64,000 nt of DNA from Chrysomallon squamiferum (GCA_012295275.1 CM022678.1:4002218-4066217); one strand, 5' to 3'; counted from the stretch's first letter, positions 30,179 through 61,907 are shown. Notes: generated by a model not told the origin, from the sequence alone. Program-made: numbers and translations.

Positions 30179-30420
30179 AGAGAGAGACACACACACACAC
30201 ACATAGAGTTATAATAAAGCTTTAACAATGTATTTCCTACAACATTAGAAATAGACGTTATTTTCTTTACTCTTCACTTCCATTAAAAATTAATCACAAG
30301 ACCATTTACGTCATCATCGAGACCGTCATTAGCACCAGCGTCATCGTTGTTGTTCGTATTATTTTGTGATGTTGTTGTTGTTATTATATGTTGATGATGG
30401 TATTTATTATTATTATGATA
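26117..30420. other. Intergenic region
   Basis: AT-rich, with (ATT)n near 26343-26375, (AAT)n at 27335-27394, poly-T at 28099-28128, (GA)n at 28767-28817, (CT)n at 29781-29849 and (GA)n at 30091-30186. AATAAA words near 27105 and 28384 could serve the protease 3' UTR. No coding exon recognised. Confidence 0.6.
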
Positions 30421-30460
30421 TTTATTATTATTATTGCAGATAGAACTACGAATTTTTAAA

Positions 30461-30901
30461 ATGGCGGAACTAAAAGGCGTCGCTAACATAAAAGTTCAGA
30501 AAGGACCGTTACTCAAGCTACACAAAGGGCCGCTACTCAAGGTACACAAAGGGCCGCTACTCAAAACGACAAAACTGGAACTGAGCGACACGGTCACAGT
30601 TTCCACTAAGGAGTTTGCACTGAGGAATAAAAAATATCTCAAGATGAAGCCGGCGTACGCTAGTAAACCGAAAAACAAACCACCACCGCCATCGAAACCG
30701 AAAAAGGTTCAAACGCCCGAACCTGATCCTCCACCCGAACCAGAACGAAAACCAGAACCGGTTAAAGAAAAAACACCCGAACCTGACCCAACACCGCCTC
30801 CCGTAGAACCAGAAGAAGAGATAAAGGTGAAAGATAAACAAAAAAAGAAAAAAGAAGAAAAAAATTACATTAAAAACCACAATAATAATAATAATTACTA
30901 A
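30461..30901 (+). CDS. Unrecognised Lys/Pro/Glu-rich protein with KGPLLK repeats
   Basis: A 146-codon open frame begins AAAATGGCG just after a clean acceptor (ATTGCAG at 30439). Near the N-terminus a short unit, KGPLLK(L/V)HKGPLLK, occurs three times. It is followed by a basic segment and Pro-rich blocks (KPPPPSKPKK, EPDPPPEPE, TPEPDPTPPP), then a Lys/Glu tail. GC content and codon usage stand out against the (ATT)n flank, and the other frames are not comparable. The frame is open upstream to the acceptor, so this may be an internal exon. A possible donor lies at 30827 (ATAAAG|GTGAAA); a phase-compatible short exon at 31600-31668 (start GAAATAGAG, TGA end) could follow it. PEVK-like composition suggests a structural or cytoskeletal protein, but I cannot name a family. 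Confidence 0.55.
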   Translation: MAELKGVANIKVQKGPLLKLHKGPLLKVHKGPLLKTTKLELSDTVTVSTKEFALRNKKYLKMKPAYASKPKNKPPPPSKPKKVQTPEPDPPPEPERKPEPVKEKTPEPDPTPPPVEPEEEIKVKDKQKKKKEEKNYIKNHNNNNNY

Positions 30902-31328
30902 TACTAATAAATGCATACTTCTAATAAAATAACACTGCTGGGGGTACAGGTAATACTACTACTACTACTATTGTAACTACAGGACTTCCACTACCATTAG
31001 AGCCGCTACCACTACTACTTCAACTACTACGTCACCTATCTCTGTAACTACCACGACTACCATTAAGACTGCCATCTATTAATTACTTCTTATAACATTA
31101 CTAGTAGTACCCTACTAGTTCTACAAGAACTACTACTAATATTGCTCCTGCTGCTGTTATAACTATTACGTCTTCGACTATTGCGACTACCACTACGTCT
31201 ATCATTATTATTAATACTATTGCTACTGTTCACTGTTATGACAACTATTACTATAATTGCTATAACTAGACTAACTACGATTATAATGACAGCTATCAGA
31301 ACTACTACTGTTTCTATTACAGTTGTTA

Positions 31329-31332
<4 letters not shown>

Positions 31333-31422
<90 letters not shown>

Positions 31423-31505
31423 CTCTCTCTGTCTGTCTCTGTTTCTGTCTCTGTCTCTCTCTGTTTCTGTCTCTGTCTCTCACTCTGTCTCTCTCTCTCT
31501 CTCTC
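31333..31505 (+). repeat. (CT)n microsatellite
   Basis: Pure CT to about 31419, then impure CTCTGT units. It would lie in the intron or 3' region of the KGPLLK gene. Confidence 0.95.
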
Positions 31506-31907
31506 AAACAGATATATTCTATAATAATATTTAGTGATGCTGATGTTTTCTTTTATTATTTCAACTATTAACACAGACTGATGTAATTAAATTTAATAGG
31601 AAATAGAGAGGAAGTTGCCGATGTCTACCGTAGGAACCGTCAAAAGAATGTTGAAGTTGTTTGGTTGATGTATATTAAAAAAAAAAGACGTCGATGTTGT
31701 AACTGTTCTAAAGACGTTTGGTGATCAGAGATTATGAAAATCATCATAATCATCATTATGAAAATCATTATAATCACCATTATGAAAATCATCATAATCA
31801 TCATTATTATTATCTTCGTCATTATCAGTACTATGTTTTGTTATTGTTATTATTGGTGTTGTTTTTGTTGTTGTCACCATCATCGTGGTCATCATCATCA
31901 TCACCAT

Positions 31908-31941
<34 letters not shown>

Positions 31942-32148
31942 ACTCTCTCTATTGTAGATGTTAATGATTTTATAATGCAATAAAGCTGGATAACTGAAGG
32001 AATTAAATATTTATTTATTGAGATATTGTGGTCTCGAAATCTGATAGTAGTTAGAGCGTCAGCTTCTGGGATCGTTTCTCTGTTCTGTCTTATTTTCATT
32101 TGTATCTCTGCACCAAGCGACTAGTTTATCAAAGCAAACAATATACGT

Positions 32149-32275
32149 ACGTACATACATTATATACATGCAAACATACATACATACTACATACATACAT
32201 ACATACATACATACATACATACATACATACATACATACATACATACATACATACATACATACATACATACATACA
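32149..32275 (+). repeat. (CATA)n microsatellite
   Basis: Tandem ACAT units with one early interruption. It directly abuts the SINE head at 32277. Confidence 0.95.
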
Positions 32276-32276
32276 G

Positions 32277-32480
32277 GTTGGACGGTGGCCAAACAGTAAC
32301 ATCGTCTGCCTTCCGACTGGGGCGAATGGGTGTCATACGTTCGAGTCTCGTCAGCGGCATCTGACGGAGTTCGTGAGGTCGTGAATGGATTTCGGCTTAC
32401 TGAGCCAGTACGTTCCTGAATATTGTCTGTGTGCAGAGTCTATTCAGACGTACATAAGACAGAGAATATTCAAAATCCTA
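32277..32480 (+). mobile_element. tRNA-derived SINE-like element
   Basis: An A-box-like TGGCCAAACAG (32286-32296) and a B box GTTCGAGTCTC (32339-32349) are spaced about 50 bp apart, as in a pol III promoter. They sit in a tRNA-like head that cannot fold as an intact tRNA. A unique body runs to about 32480, where a (TA)n/(GT)n tract begins. The upstream edge is the (CATA)n tract. Confidence 0.55.
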
Positions 32481-33751
32481 AACTACATATATATATATAT
32501 ATGTTTGTGTATGTGTATGTGTGTGTGTGTATATATTACGTACGAGTGTGTGCATGTATGTATGTATGTGTGTATGTATATGTGTATGTATACATGCAAA
32601 CATGTACGAGTGTGTGCATGCACGTGTGTGTGTGTTTGTATGTATGTATGTATGTATGTATGTGTGTATGTGTGTATGTATACATGCATGCACGTGTGTG
32701 TGTGTTTGTATGTCACCACACTTATACCTGTAACGTATTTGACAGGTGACAGCTGTGTTTCAAAGCTGCTTACAATGTGACGGATTAGAAGCGGGTAGAT
32801 AGGAAATTCGGAATACAGAAGAGAGCACGTTTCAATTGTTTGAACTGAGTTTAATCTCAAAAATACCGTTCAGTCTCACCGCCCAATGTACAATAATGTG
32901 ACGTTCTTACAGCAGATGTTTATAATAAGGCATAAACTGTTTTAGAAGTAATATCAGCCTATGTAAGGCCTATGTGAGCGTTTAGAACTGAGAGAAAGAG
33001 CAAAAGAAGCAAAGAAAGACAGAGGAATAAAAAGAAATAGAGTTAAAATAATAAAAACGTAATTTATAGAAAAATTAATATGCTGTACAATTGAATTAAA
33101 AAAACTGGCATATAGGAGTTAATACGTTTTTTAAAAGTATCATATATATGAATGCACACATGAAACAACATAAATACACACGATTACGCGTATCTTTAAT
33201 GGAATATTTAAAATAGCATAAAATGTTTAATACTACTAGTTCTACTACTACTACTCCTAATAATAATATACGACAGTAATGAAAATATAATGAAAATATA
33301 ATATTTGCAGTCATAACGACATCTAGTTATGAAAAAAAAAAAAAATAAAACAATAACAACAACAAATTAGAAAGAAAAAAAAAAAAACTAATTTAAATAT
33401 ATAAAAGGAAAAAAAAAGAAAAGATATATATATCTCAATCCAGTCAAAAATTAATAACTGTCTAACTAATCACATTATAAATGACTAATTTATAAATAAA
33501 TTTATAAATCGAAATTGATAAAAATAATTTGACCAATAACTACAATATAGCTGAATACACTTCGTTAATGTCTGCTTTATTTAACCGAAACTTCTGCATT
33601 TTAATCATCGTATATATTATTTATTTGTCATTTTTGCTGTCATTACGTTAGAACAAAGAGTTAAGTAAATCCACTGTAATATACAATCGCTGTTATTATT
33701 AATACGTTTATTGATTCTGACAAGTACCCTGACACGATTTGTTTGCTTTGG

Positions 33752-33791
<40 letters not shown>

Positions 33792-33796
33792 AACAA

Positions 33797-33940
33797 CCAA
33801 TCACGAGTGAGCATTACGTCACGTGACATCGTAAAACCCTCATGAGGACTTTGGTCGTGGCCTACAGAGTCAAGCTCGCGCACAAGATAACCTCATAAAT
33901 TCATAAACTATAAATAGGGTCGATCCGAATATATGGTGAT
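33797..33940 (+). promoter_or_regulatory. Candidate core promoter (CCAAT, CRE/E-box, GATA, TATA)
   Basis: In order: CCAAT (33797-33801), TACGTCACGTGAC (33815-33827, a CRE-like core overlapping a CACGTG E-box), AGATAA (33885-33890) and TATAAATA (33909-33916). The spacing is that of a TATA promoter with a start near 33940. The nearest downstream gene on this strand is the GATA factor, so its own product could bind the GATA site. Assignment is inferred. Confidence 0.5.
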
Positions 33941-34329
33941 AAGAAATGTATATATATATATATAAATTTAAATATTTATTCAGCAAACCGTTCACAATTA
34001 TTTCTCTGTTTTGAAAGTAATTCACGATTAGATATTTTTCTTTTATTATATTTTATTTTATTTTTTTTTTTTTTTTTTTTTAAAGCAGAAGTATTTTACA
34101 TTACTAGACTTTAACATTTTAAGGTGACATTTTTTTTTTTCCTTCTTTTAAATGTTTATTTTTATTTTATATCCGACAATAAAAAATGGAGGTCCACTTA
34201 TAGGATATTTGTCAAGTGTACACACACTTACAAGCATACATGAATAATTACAGCAACGACTTTAAGAACTCAAACAGTTTAGAAATGTCACTTTAGAACA
34301 GTTTCGTTGACCGTTCCACTCGTAAACGA

Positions 34330-34532
34330 GAATGCAACATGAGTTCGTCTGCTAGGCGCGTGAGAACGTTATGGCGGTGGTCTTTGACCGCTCCTGCGTC
34401 TGCCTCGTGCCGGTCTCGAGCTGTGACGTTTCTCGTCGACGCGTCTGGGATCTGTGACAAACACGACCGAGCAGACGGCAGAGAAAACAGTCCCTATCTT
34501 TCGCTCTATCATTTGTTATCAGGATCAACAAA
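34330..34532 (+). other. Possible 5' UTR exon of the GATA gene
   Basis: A GC-richer, CpG-containing stretch ends in a donor-like AATAAG|GTAAAA at 34532/34533. A short open frame starts at 34339, but it has no recognisable protein features. It lies 400-600 bp after the candidate TATA box. Confidence 0.3.
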
Positions 34533-35239
34533 TAAGGTAAAAAAAAAAAAAAAAAGAAAGAAAAAAAAGAAAAAAAAGATAAATAAATACTAAAACCATA
34601 ATTATCATAATCATATAAATTTTTATTAATAAACCGTTAAAAAAAAAAAAAAAAAAAAAAATGGATAAAAAAAAAAAAAAAAAAATGAAGAATAAAAGTG
34701 TGGTTTTTTTTTTTTATTAATTCTATATTTTTCGTACGGATTTATATATTTATTTATTTATCAAATGAGGACTAAGAAATTTTCGTCGAAGACTTCGGGG
34801 GATTATTAAAAAAAACAACAACAAAAAAAAAAACTGTGGTCCGCGTTGTTAACCGAGTCCGCTGACTTGTCAGATATGATGGTTCCGTTGTGTACTCTGC
34901 AATTTAAATAGTCGGGTTATTATCGTTGTTGTTCTTGCTATCAGGAACAACGTTATCATAACAGATCATGGTAATGAAACGGGCTGTTTCTGATTTATCA
35001 CAGTTATAGAGAGACGTCAAGACGAATTCCGCTATCAGTTATCCCTCCTCGTTCCTATTACCCAAGTAGCGATAAAATATTTTTTTTTTTTTGGTTTAAC
35101 AGTGGCAACCACTGTCTCACTGTTGTAATCGCTACCCAAGTCAAGAAACCGCTTCGGTCTACACCACCGCTTCCCTATTCCCTCTTTTCGTTACTGTCGT
35201 CTGTTAAATTAATATATATTTTTTATTTAATCACCGGTG

Positions 35240-35374
35240 AATTTTGAAATCGACCTAGATTCAGAGGATGTGCTTCACGGACGGTATTTTCAAGTCATTT
35301 GCGACAAATGACAAGAGTTTTGTGGACTGCACGACGAGTTGTCGTCTGCCACCCGACGTCACCTGAATTTCCAG
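35240..35374 (+). other. Possible alternative 5' UTR exon and CpG-rich promoter of the GATA gene
   Basis: A GC-richer patch ends in a strong donor (TTTCCAG|GTAAGC at 35374/35375). Nearby are GACGTCACC (CRE-like, about 35355) and GCGGCCATGTTGG (YY1-like, about 35414). It could splice to the acceptor at 38584. No convincing coding frame. Confidence 0.35.
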
Positions 35375-35869
35375 GTAAGCAGCCGCTTGAGCTGAGCGGG
35401 AAACTGCAGACGGCGGCCATGTTGGCTGAGCTTTGTCACCAAGCGTCGCCGGGTTATTTTCCGTGGTAAATTCCTCACGTCCAAGACAGATCCGCATCGC
35501 GGCTCTGTCTACTTTTGATATACCGAAGTTATATAGTGGGGCAAAGAGTAAGTAATAGCGAAATTACATCGTTCTCAAAGATTTTTAGTTATCGTTATGT
35601 TGTTACATGTGTTATTATTACTATTTCTGTTGCAGATAGGAACTGAATTAAGATTGCCGCGAACTGAATAGGATTTTTTTTTTTTTTTTTTTTTTTGACG
35701 CTCGCCTTTTTTTAATACTTTAATGAAAGATTGGATATTTTAAAGTGTTTCGGAAATTTTGATTGTATTTATTTATTTATTTATTTATTTATTTGTACTT
35801 TTAATATCGACTTTGTCTTTATTCTATTCCTTCCTATATTATTACATCTGTTTCTATTACTTCTATTAC

Positions 35870-35913
<44 letters not shown>

Positions 35914-36710
35914 CATTTTTTTTTTTTTTTTCTCAACAAATTATGCCTTTAAATCCTTTTGGTTTTTTTTTTTTTTTGGAAGGGGCAATTTTGTTTTGAA
36001 ATTTAATCATTTCATTTATACATGCTCAATTATGCGGTATCAAATTAGCGTTCATATATTATTAAAACTCTTTTCTTTAACGGAAAGTTATATTAACTAA
36101 ATAATCGTTCATTAATGTACTGTTAATCTACTACCACTCCTACTACTACTACAACTATTATTATTACTTCAATTAGTAAATATTAATATGTATTTAGTAT
36201 TATAAAAATTTAATATATAAATATTATGTTTAATTTATGACCGACCTATTTATATTAAAATTTGTAATAATACGAATGAACTGGTGTATAAAGATTTACG
36301 TTAAATAATTTAATATATATATATTTTTTTGAACAATTTGTTTTAATTAAATATATAATGATCATAATTATTTTAAAATAATTATAGTAATATTTTTATT
36401 TAAATATAGAATAATTTTAGTTGTTTTAATTTAAATGCATTCTAATCTTAATTATTTAAATACAGAATAATTTTAACTGTTTTAATTTAAATGTGTTCTA
36501 ATCTTAATTATTTAAATATAGAATAATTTTAATTGTTTTAATCTAAATGTATTCTAATCATAACGATTTTATTATTTTGACACATTCTCCTGAATAGCTA
36601 AATCATTAAAGTAGTTCTAAATTTTTAAAGTTAATTGATATATATATATATATATATGCAACTCAAACTGATGTATTATTTTTAATATGATTTGCCGTGT
36701 ATGAAATTAT

Positions 36711-36942
36711 TTAACATATAGAAATGTATACAATTATTAAAAGTTTATAATTTTATAATTTGTATGACGGAATATTTCGTCAAGAGTGTAAAATAAATTA
36801 TAAATCTGTTTTGATTATAACTGGATCGCGGTATTTTGATATTCTTTATTTCGCGCTTGTATTAAGTAATAATACTTAAATTTGTGTTTGTATAATAGAG
36901 CAAAATGAAATGTAATACAATAAAACAAAAATAATTAGATAA

Positions 36943-36960
<18 letters not shown>
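36711..36960 (+). repeat. Dispersed element with (AAAT)n tail, copy A
   Basis: About 240 bp, starting TTAACATATAGAAATGTATA, that recurs in inverted orientation at 43690-43947. The shared core includes ATACCGCGATCCAG, on the minus strand here. This copy ends in (AAAT)n at about 36940-36995. Confidence 0.85.
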
Positions 36961-36993
<33 letters not shown>

Positions 36994-37048
36994 AATTGAA
37001 TAATGAAAAATAATTTATAAATCGCAATTTAATTAATCCTTGTATGCA

Positions 37049-37086
<38 letters not shown>

Positions 37087-37689
37087 CGTCGTATTTATAA
37101 TAAATAAAAGAGTGAATAAATTAATGAACGGATGAATGAATAAATAAAATAACTTCTATTGATGTTTGTTTTATAAATAATTTTATTTCAGAAAATATTC
37201 GTTTCCTTATTGCATTTTCCGTGCTTGATTTTTTCCTTTCTTACATATTTCATGAGTGTATTTTAAGGACTCACATTTTACCAACCATGCAACCTTTTAA
37301 AAGAAACATGAATGAACAGTTTCATTGTTTTATCAGTTCCTTTATCGTTCTGAAAAATAAATATCTTCAGAATCTTTAAATATTTTCTTTCTTTCTTTTT
37401 TGCTTTTTTGCTTTGTTTCTATTGTCTTTCTGTCTTTCTTTCTTAATTTCTTTTTTATTGTAAAAATAATATATATTTTGTTAAAAAGAAAACAACTGTT
37501 ACATATAAAACTATTTATAACAATACTTAAAAAAAAGAAAAAGAAAGAAAAAGAAAAAGAAAAAAAAAGACAAGATCTCAAAACATATGAGTAAATAGAC
37601 TAATGGATTTTATTTTAATAGATTTTATATAAATTTAATTTTTTGTTGTTGCTAGTATATATTTTATCCGGTTGTTTTGTTTGCAAATA

Positions 37690-37876
37690 TAAGCATTATT
37701 ATTATTATTATTATTATTATTATGATTATTATGATTATGATTATTATTATTATTGTTATTGTTGTTATTATTATTATTATTATTATTGCTTATTATTATT
37801 ATTATTATTATTATTGTAATCATTATTATTATCATCATTATTATTATTATAATTATTATTATTATTATTATTATTA

Positions 37877-37974
<98 letters not shown>

Positions 37975-37992
37975 CATTATTATTATTATTTT
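37690..37992 (+). repeat. (ATT)n microsatellite, ~300 bp
   Basis: Nearly pure ATT units with scattered CAT and GTT variants. All open frames here are homopolymeric artefacts. Confidence 0.95.
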
Positions 37993-38204
37993 TTCTTTCT
38001 TCTTTTAATATGACAGATATAGCAGATGTTTACACTGTTTATTTTCAAATTGAGTATTTTAATAATAATAAAAATAAATTACTGCTATTACTGTTACTAC
38101 TACTACTACTGCTTATACTATAACCACCACCACCACCACTAAAACTACCACTACTGCTACTACGTTCGTTATTATCAATATTATTACTTCTTCTACTACT
38201 ATTT

Positions 38205-38238
<34 letters not shown>

Positions 38239-38685
38239 AATTTATACTACTTCTACTGCTACCACACAGATACTACTTCTACTACTTATGTGACTGCTAT
38301 AAGCATACACCTACTTCTGCCATTATAATGACAATTTGTACATCTACTACTACTATTACTAACTAGTACTTCTAGTATTTGTTTTATTCTGCTATTATAT
38401 ACACCTACATCCACCACGATTTATACAACTACTACGACTACTAAATCTGCTGTCGCAATCATCACCGCTATTACTACTGCTACTACTACAACTACAACGA
38501 CAACGACAACTACTACAACTACAACTACAACTACTACTCCTACGACTGCTAGTACCACTACTATTTATTTATTTATTTTTTCAGGAACGATAAGAAACCG
38601 GCACCAGTTACAAAAGCAGATGTAATTATTTTATGAAAACCGGAAGTTGGCCGCCGACATCTTGGTTGACGTCGCCATTTCAGAA

Positions 38686-57108
<18,423 letters not shown>

Positions 57109-57339
57109 TTTCGTAGAATGAAGTAACAAGACTATTCCATGACAGAATGTAATATGCTTGCCATAAACATTATTATTATTAATATTATTGTTATTATTAT
57201 TATTATTATTATTATATTATTATTATTATTATTTTGATTATCATGATTATTATTACTTCAGTTATAATTATTCGTATTATTATTATTATTATTTTGATTA
57301 TCATCATTATTATTACTTCAATTATAATTATTCGTATTA

Positions 57340-57380
<41 letters not shown>

Positions 57381-57479
57381 TAGTTATTTTTATTTTATTT
57401 TATTTTTTTATTAATATGTGTTTGTAAAATAATATGTAAAGCAGACATTCTACCCTGTGGTTTTATGAGTACATTTAAA

Positions 57480-58560
57480 CTTTTATATTGAGACTATGGA
57501 ATCGTTCAGAATTCCTTATCATACAAAGACAATACGTGGTCATGATTCCTTGCATTCGTCATATCTAATCAATCATCCAGTGATATCATTCGGAATATTT
57601 GATCATCAAATGATCAGTGTATGTGATCATATGAGGACAGGCTGAGAATGTGCTCTTTTCATACGCCTGTTTTCACACATTCAAATTATCAGTGTTTATT
57701 TTCAGAATATCTGATTGACATACAGAACATGGAAATACAGGCTTTCAGGAATAAACGACGAATGAACATATTTAAATAATTAAATTCAGAAAAACAAAAA
57801 ATATAATTAAGAGAGAAAAAAGTTAATCAGACAGTTAAATTCATTAAATTCTCCAGTGTAAGAAGTAACAGTTTGCTACCCGTGAAAAAAAATTTAGCTT
57901 TGGAAAAAAAAAAGGAGGAAAAAAAAAATATAAAAAAAGAGAAGAAAATGGATGGGGATGGATTATGATGTGACTGTGTGATTACATTCAGAAAACGTGA
58001 TTATCAAAGAACACATTTTGAATACGTAACTAAATTCACTGATGTGATTCAACTTCTGGGACTATCAAATGGTTATCTGTAGAAACTGATTATTAATGAC
58101 TGTATTCAGAATACGTGATTTTGAAGTGAGTACTCTAAAAAAATATAATAATAATAAAGAAAACAAAACAATAAAAAGATAATCATTGAAAATTGAGAAA
58201 ATGTAATTTTGAAGTGATTGGATTAAAAAAGATGATTGCCATTCAGAATGCGTATTTTGAAGTGAGTACATTCAGAAAATAATTTGATAGTCACTAGATC
58301 ATGAAAACAAGATTAACATTGATAATATTGAGAGAAAGTGATTATCCGTCACTTCCTCATAAAACGTGTTTATCGGTGATGAAATTCAGAAAACGTGATT
58401 TGATTGTCCGTTCAGGAAAAGTGATTATAAGTGATCAGATTCAGAATTTGTTATTATCACTAACTGCATTCAGCAGATATCAATGTTAAAAGGTTTTATT
58501 TTTCAGATGACTACGCTCAGAATATCTCTTTGTCAAATTAATTATTGATAAAAGTATCTT
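57480..58560 (+). repeat. Degenerate tandem repeat downstream of the GATA gene
   Basis: Variants of ATTCAGAAAACGTGATT and TTTGAAGTGA recur about every 30-60 bp with strong divergence. No open frame. May overlap the GATA 3' UTR, as no clear poly(A) signal precedes it. Confidence 0.5.
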
Positions 58561-58660
58561 CACTGAAATAAATGAGAGTTTTCTCCCTTGGGCTGTTGCG
58601 ATTTCTTTATTTATGATAATATATTTTCTCTTAATTTGATAAATAATAATATAAAAATAG

Positions 58661-58742
<82 letters not shown>

Positions 58743-58743
58743 A

Positions 58744-58796
<53 letters not shown>

Positions 58797-58983
58797 GTGA
58801 AGATAAAATTAGAAGAAAAAATACAATGGAATCAGTTTGATTCTTGTCTATATATAAATTTGGAATAGTTGAGGGTACTATTCTAGCAACAAGTGACGAT
58901 AATTAGGTAAATTCAGATCATTGAATAGAGAAGAGTTATCTCCCTTAGTTCTTCATCTAGTTATTTTGTTTTGTCTTTTTACA

Positions 58984-59034
<51 letters not shown>

Positions 59035-59224
59035 TTTTATTGTTACAATGTTTTGTAATAATAATAATAATAATAAAAAATGATGTATTGACATAAATAT
59101 ACATTTTGTTTTTTAATAAAATAATTATACATAAATGTTCTGTCTAAAGACAGATGGATATTTCGGCATGGTTACCTGGTAAGATATCAGTTTATTTGTT
59201 CTGACATCCTGTATTGGTATATAT

Positions 59225-59447
<223 letters not shown>

Positions 59448-59500
59448 TAAATAGTGTTATTTTTCACAAATCTCGGGCAGATATTTCCTTTTCAGGAACC

Positions 59501-59551
59501 AGTTCTGTTCATTACTCAGTTCTGTTCATTACTCAGTTCTGTTCATTACTC
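59501..59551 (+). repeat. 17-bp tandem repeat, three copies
   Basis: Three perfect units of AGTTCTGTTCATTACTC. Confidence 0.9.
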
Positions 59552-59685
59552 ACTGGTTTTCCTCTGTATGTAAGTGGACAAATAAGATAAAATATGGAAC
59601 AGTTGAAAACGAAAAAATATTAAATCACAGATTACTGTTCAGCAATATCCATCAGGTATCAAACAGTTCGATTTTCTAGTAAATC

Positions 59686-59815
59686 GATTGTAATTAGAAA
59701 ACAATAACAACGACAACGACAAAAGAAGAGAAGAAAAGAAAAATAAAGAAAACAAATATACACATCTATCATTTACAAATATGTTAAAATACATGAACAC
59801 AGCATAACTAAAATT
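59686..59815 (+). repeat. RING-gene 3' flank, copy 1 of a duplicated segment
   Basis: Shares ATTGTAATTA, an ACAACGACAAAAGAAGA-like block and TATGTTAAAATACAT followed by AACACAGCATAACTAAA with the window end (63835-63955). Confidence 0.7.
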
Positions 59816-60254
59816 TTATTTAGTAACCTCAAACAGCAGAATAAACATGTTAAAATAATTCCAGAATTAAATCTAAATATTTATATTTGTTTATAACGAC
59901 AGAGATGATGCTGATGATTATAATAATAATATAAATAATGAAAACATAAATAAATGAATAAAGTAAAAAGCAAATAAATAAATATATAATAAACAAGTAA
60001 GAAAATAAGTCAGTAAAGAAAGAAAGAAAGAAATAAAGAAAAAGAAATAAAGAAAATAATAAACCAATAAAAGTAAAAAGTAAAAACCAATAAGTAAGTC
60101 AGTAAATAAGTCAGTAAGTAAATGAATAAATGAATGAATGAATAAATAAATAAATAAATAAAACATTTTAGTTTTCATTTCCTAACATTATTTTCAAAAT
60201 CATTCTTCTCAGATCGGATGCGCATTTATCCCTGTTTTATAGCACAGTCTCTGG

Positions 60255-60734
60255 TTAATGATTTCTTGGAATTCTTCTTCTATTTATATCCTCCAAAAGC
60301 TCAAGGACGGTTTTGTTTTTCTTTAACGTGTCTACCTGAGCTACAGACGTAACTTGTCGGCAAACTGGACAGACGATTTTAGAACCTGATAAACAGCGAC
60401 GTAAACAACCAACACAAAATGTGTGTTGACAGTTCAGTAACCGTGGATACCGTGAGCTGCTCTGATTACTCTGGTATTTTTCAAAGCAGTCTCTGCAGCT
60501 TAAAATGTCATCTTCTAAAGTCTGCACTGGAATGTAACCACGAACTGGATGGACTCTGATGGTCTGAAGAGAGAGAGAGAAAAAGTGTGCAAAACTGTCC
60601 TATCAATGGTGGTCATATTAATATATAAAGAGGGATGAAAAATAGCTTATCTTATCGTTTCGAATTTAATAGTTTTATTTTCATTTTATTTATTAATTCT
60701 ATTTATGAATATATATATTTTAAATTTATTTTTT

Positions 60735-60766
<32 letters not shown>

Positions 60767-60803
60767 GATTATGATTATGATTATGATTATTATTATTAAT
60801 TAC

Positions 60804-60863
<60 letters not shown>

Positions 60864-60901
60864 TATTATTATTATCATTATTTTTTTGTTGGTATTATTA
60901 C

Positions 60902-60943
<42 letters not shown>

Positions 60944-60945
60944 CA

Positions 60946-61004
<59 letters not shown>

Positions 61005-61862
61005 TACGTCTTTGGTGCAGTAGAACAACACAACCTACAAATCGCTTCTTTCAAACGGCGACGACCTCGTATAATGACCACTACAACGTCGATGAAGATC
61101 AAAATGCCAAACACTGTTCCAAGTATCATGCCAGTCTTATTTTCAGGAGCTGCAGAGATAAAAATGTCACTGAGTTTTGTAATGAATCTGTATTACTGTG
61201 TTCACTGCACGTGTACATTAGACAAATCAATTTAAGAGTCTTTCAATCATAGTAAAAGTTAAGACAAAAAATCATCAGTGTTAGTATTACTATTTTAATT
61301 ATTATAATTTCATTAGTTTGCTAAATTTAAATATATTTGTAGCACATATATAGATAGAGACATAAACATTCAGACAGACAGACAGACAATGAGAGAGATA
61401 GATAGATAGATAGATAGATAGACAGATAGATAGATATAGATAGGCTGTTAGGTAAACGTATTTCTATGAATACATGTATGTATATTTGTATGTATGTATC
61501 CATGTATGTGTCTCTGTGTAGTATATACGTACGTACGTTCGTGTGTAAATCTGCTTATAGCACTGTACTTCTAACTAACTTATCGACTGCTGTGTATCGT
61601 GACTGCTTTTAGCTTTGTAGCTAGAAGAAATTGAAAAGCCCATGAAAATAACTGAACTGGAACTGTTAGATTCAGACGTGTACACAGACAGTTACCCTGG
61701 GTAAGCACTACGACAACTACTACAACTGTTTTATTATCATTAGAATATTAGTAAATGCTATAAGCTTACAGAATTCTAAATAATCTTTTTCTTGATAAAG
61801 AAATGTCTGATTATTATTATTGTTCGTGTTATTATTATTATTATTATTATTATTTTTATTAA

Positions 61863-61907
<45 letters not shown>

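Noticed and set aside
35261-35497. 79-codon minus-strand frame upstream of GATA
   Set aside because: Overlaps a CpG-rich putative promoter/5' UTR exon on plus with a strong donor; no protein features.
37635-38123. Long Ile/Asn/Tyr/Leu homopolymer frames
   Set aside because: Products of (ATT)n and (AAT)n tracts, as also at 40494-40763, 56415-56786 and 60705-61031.
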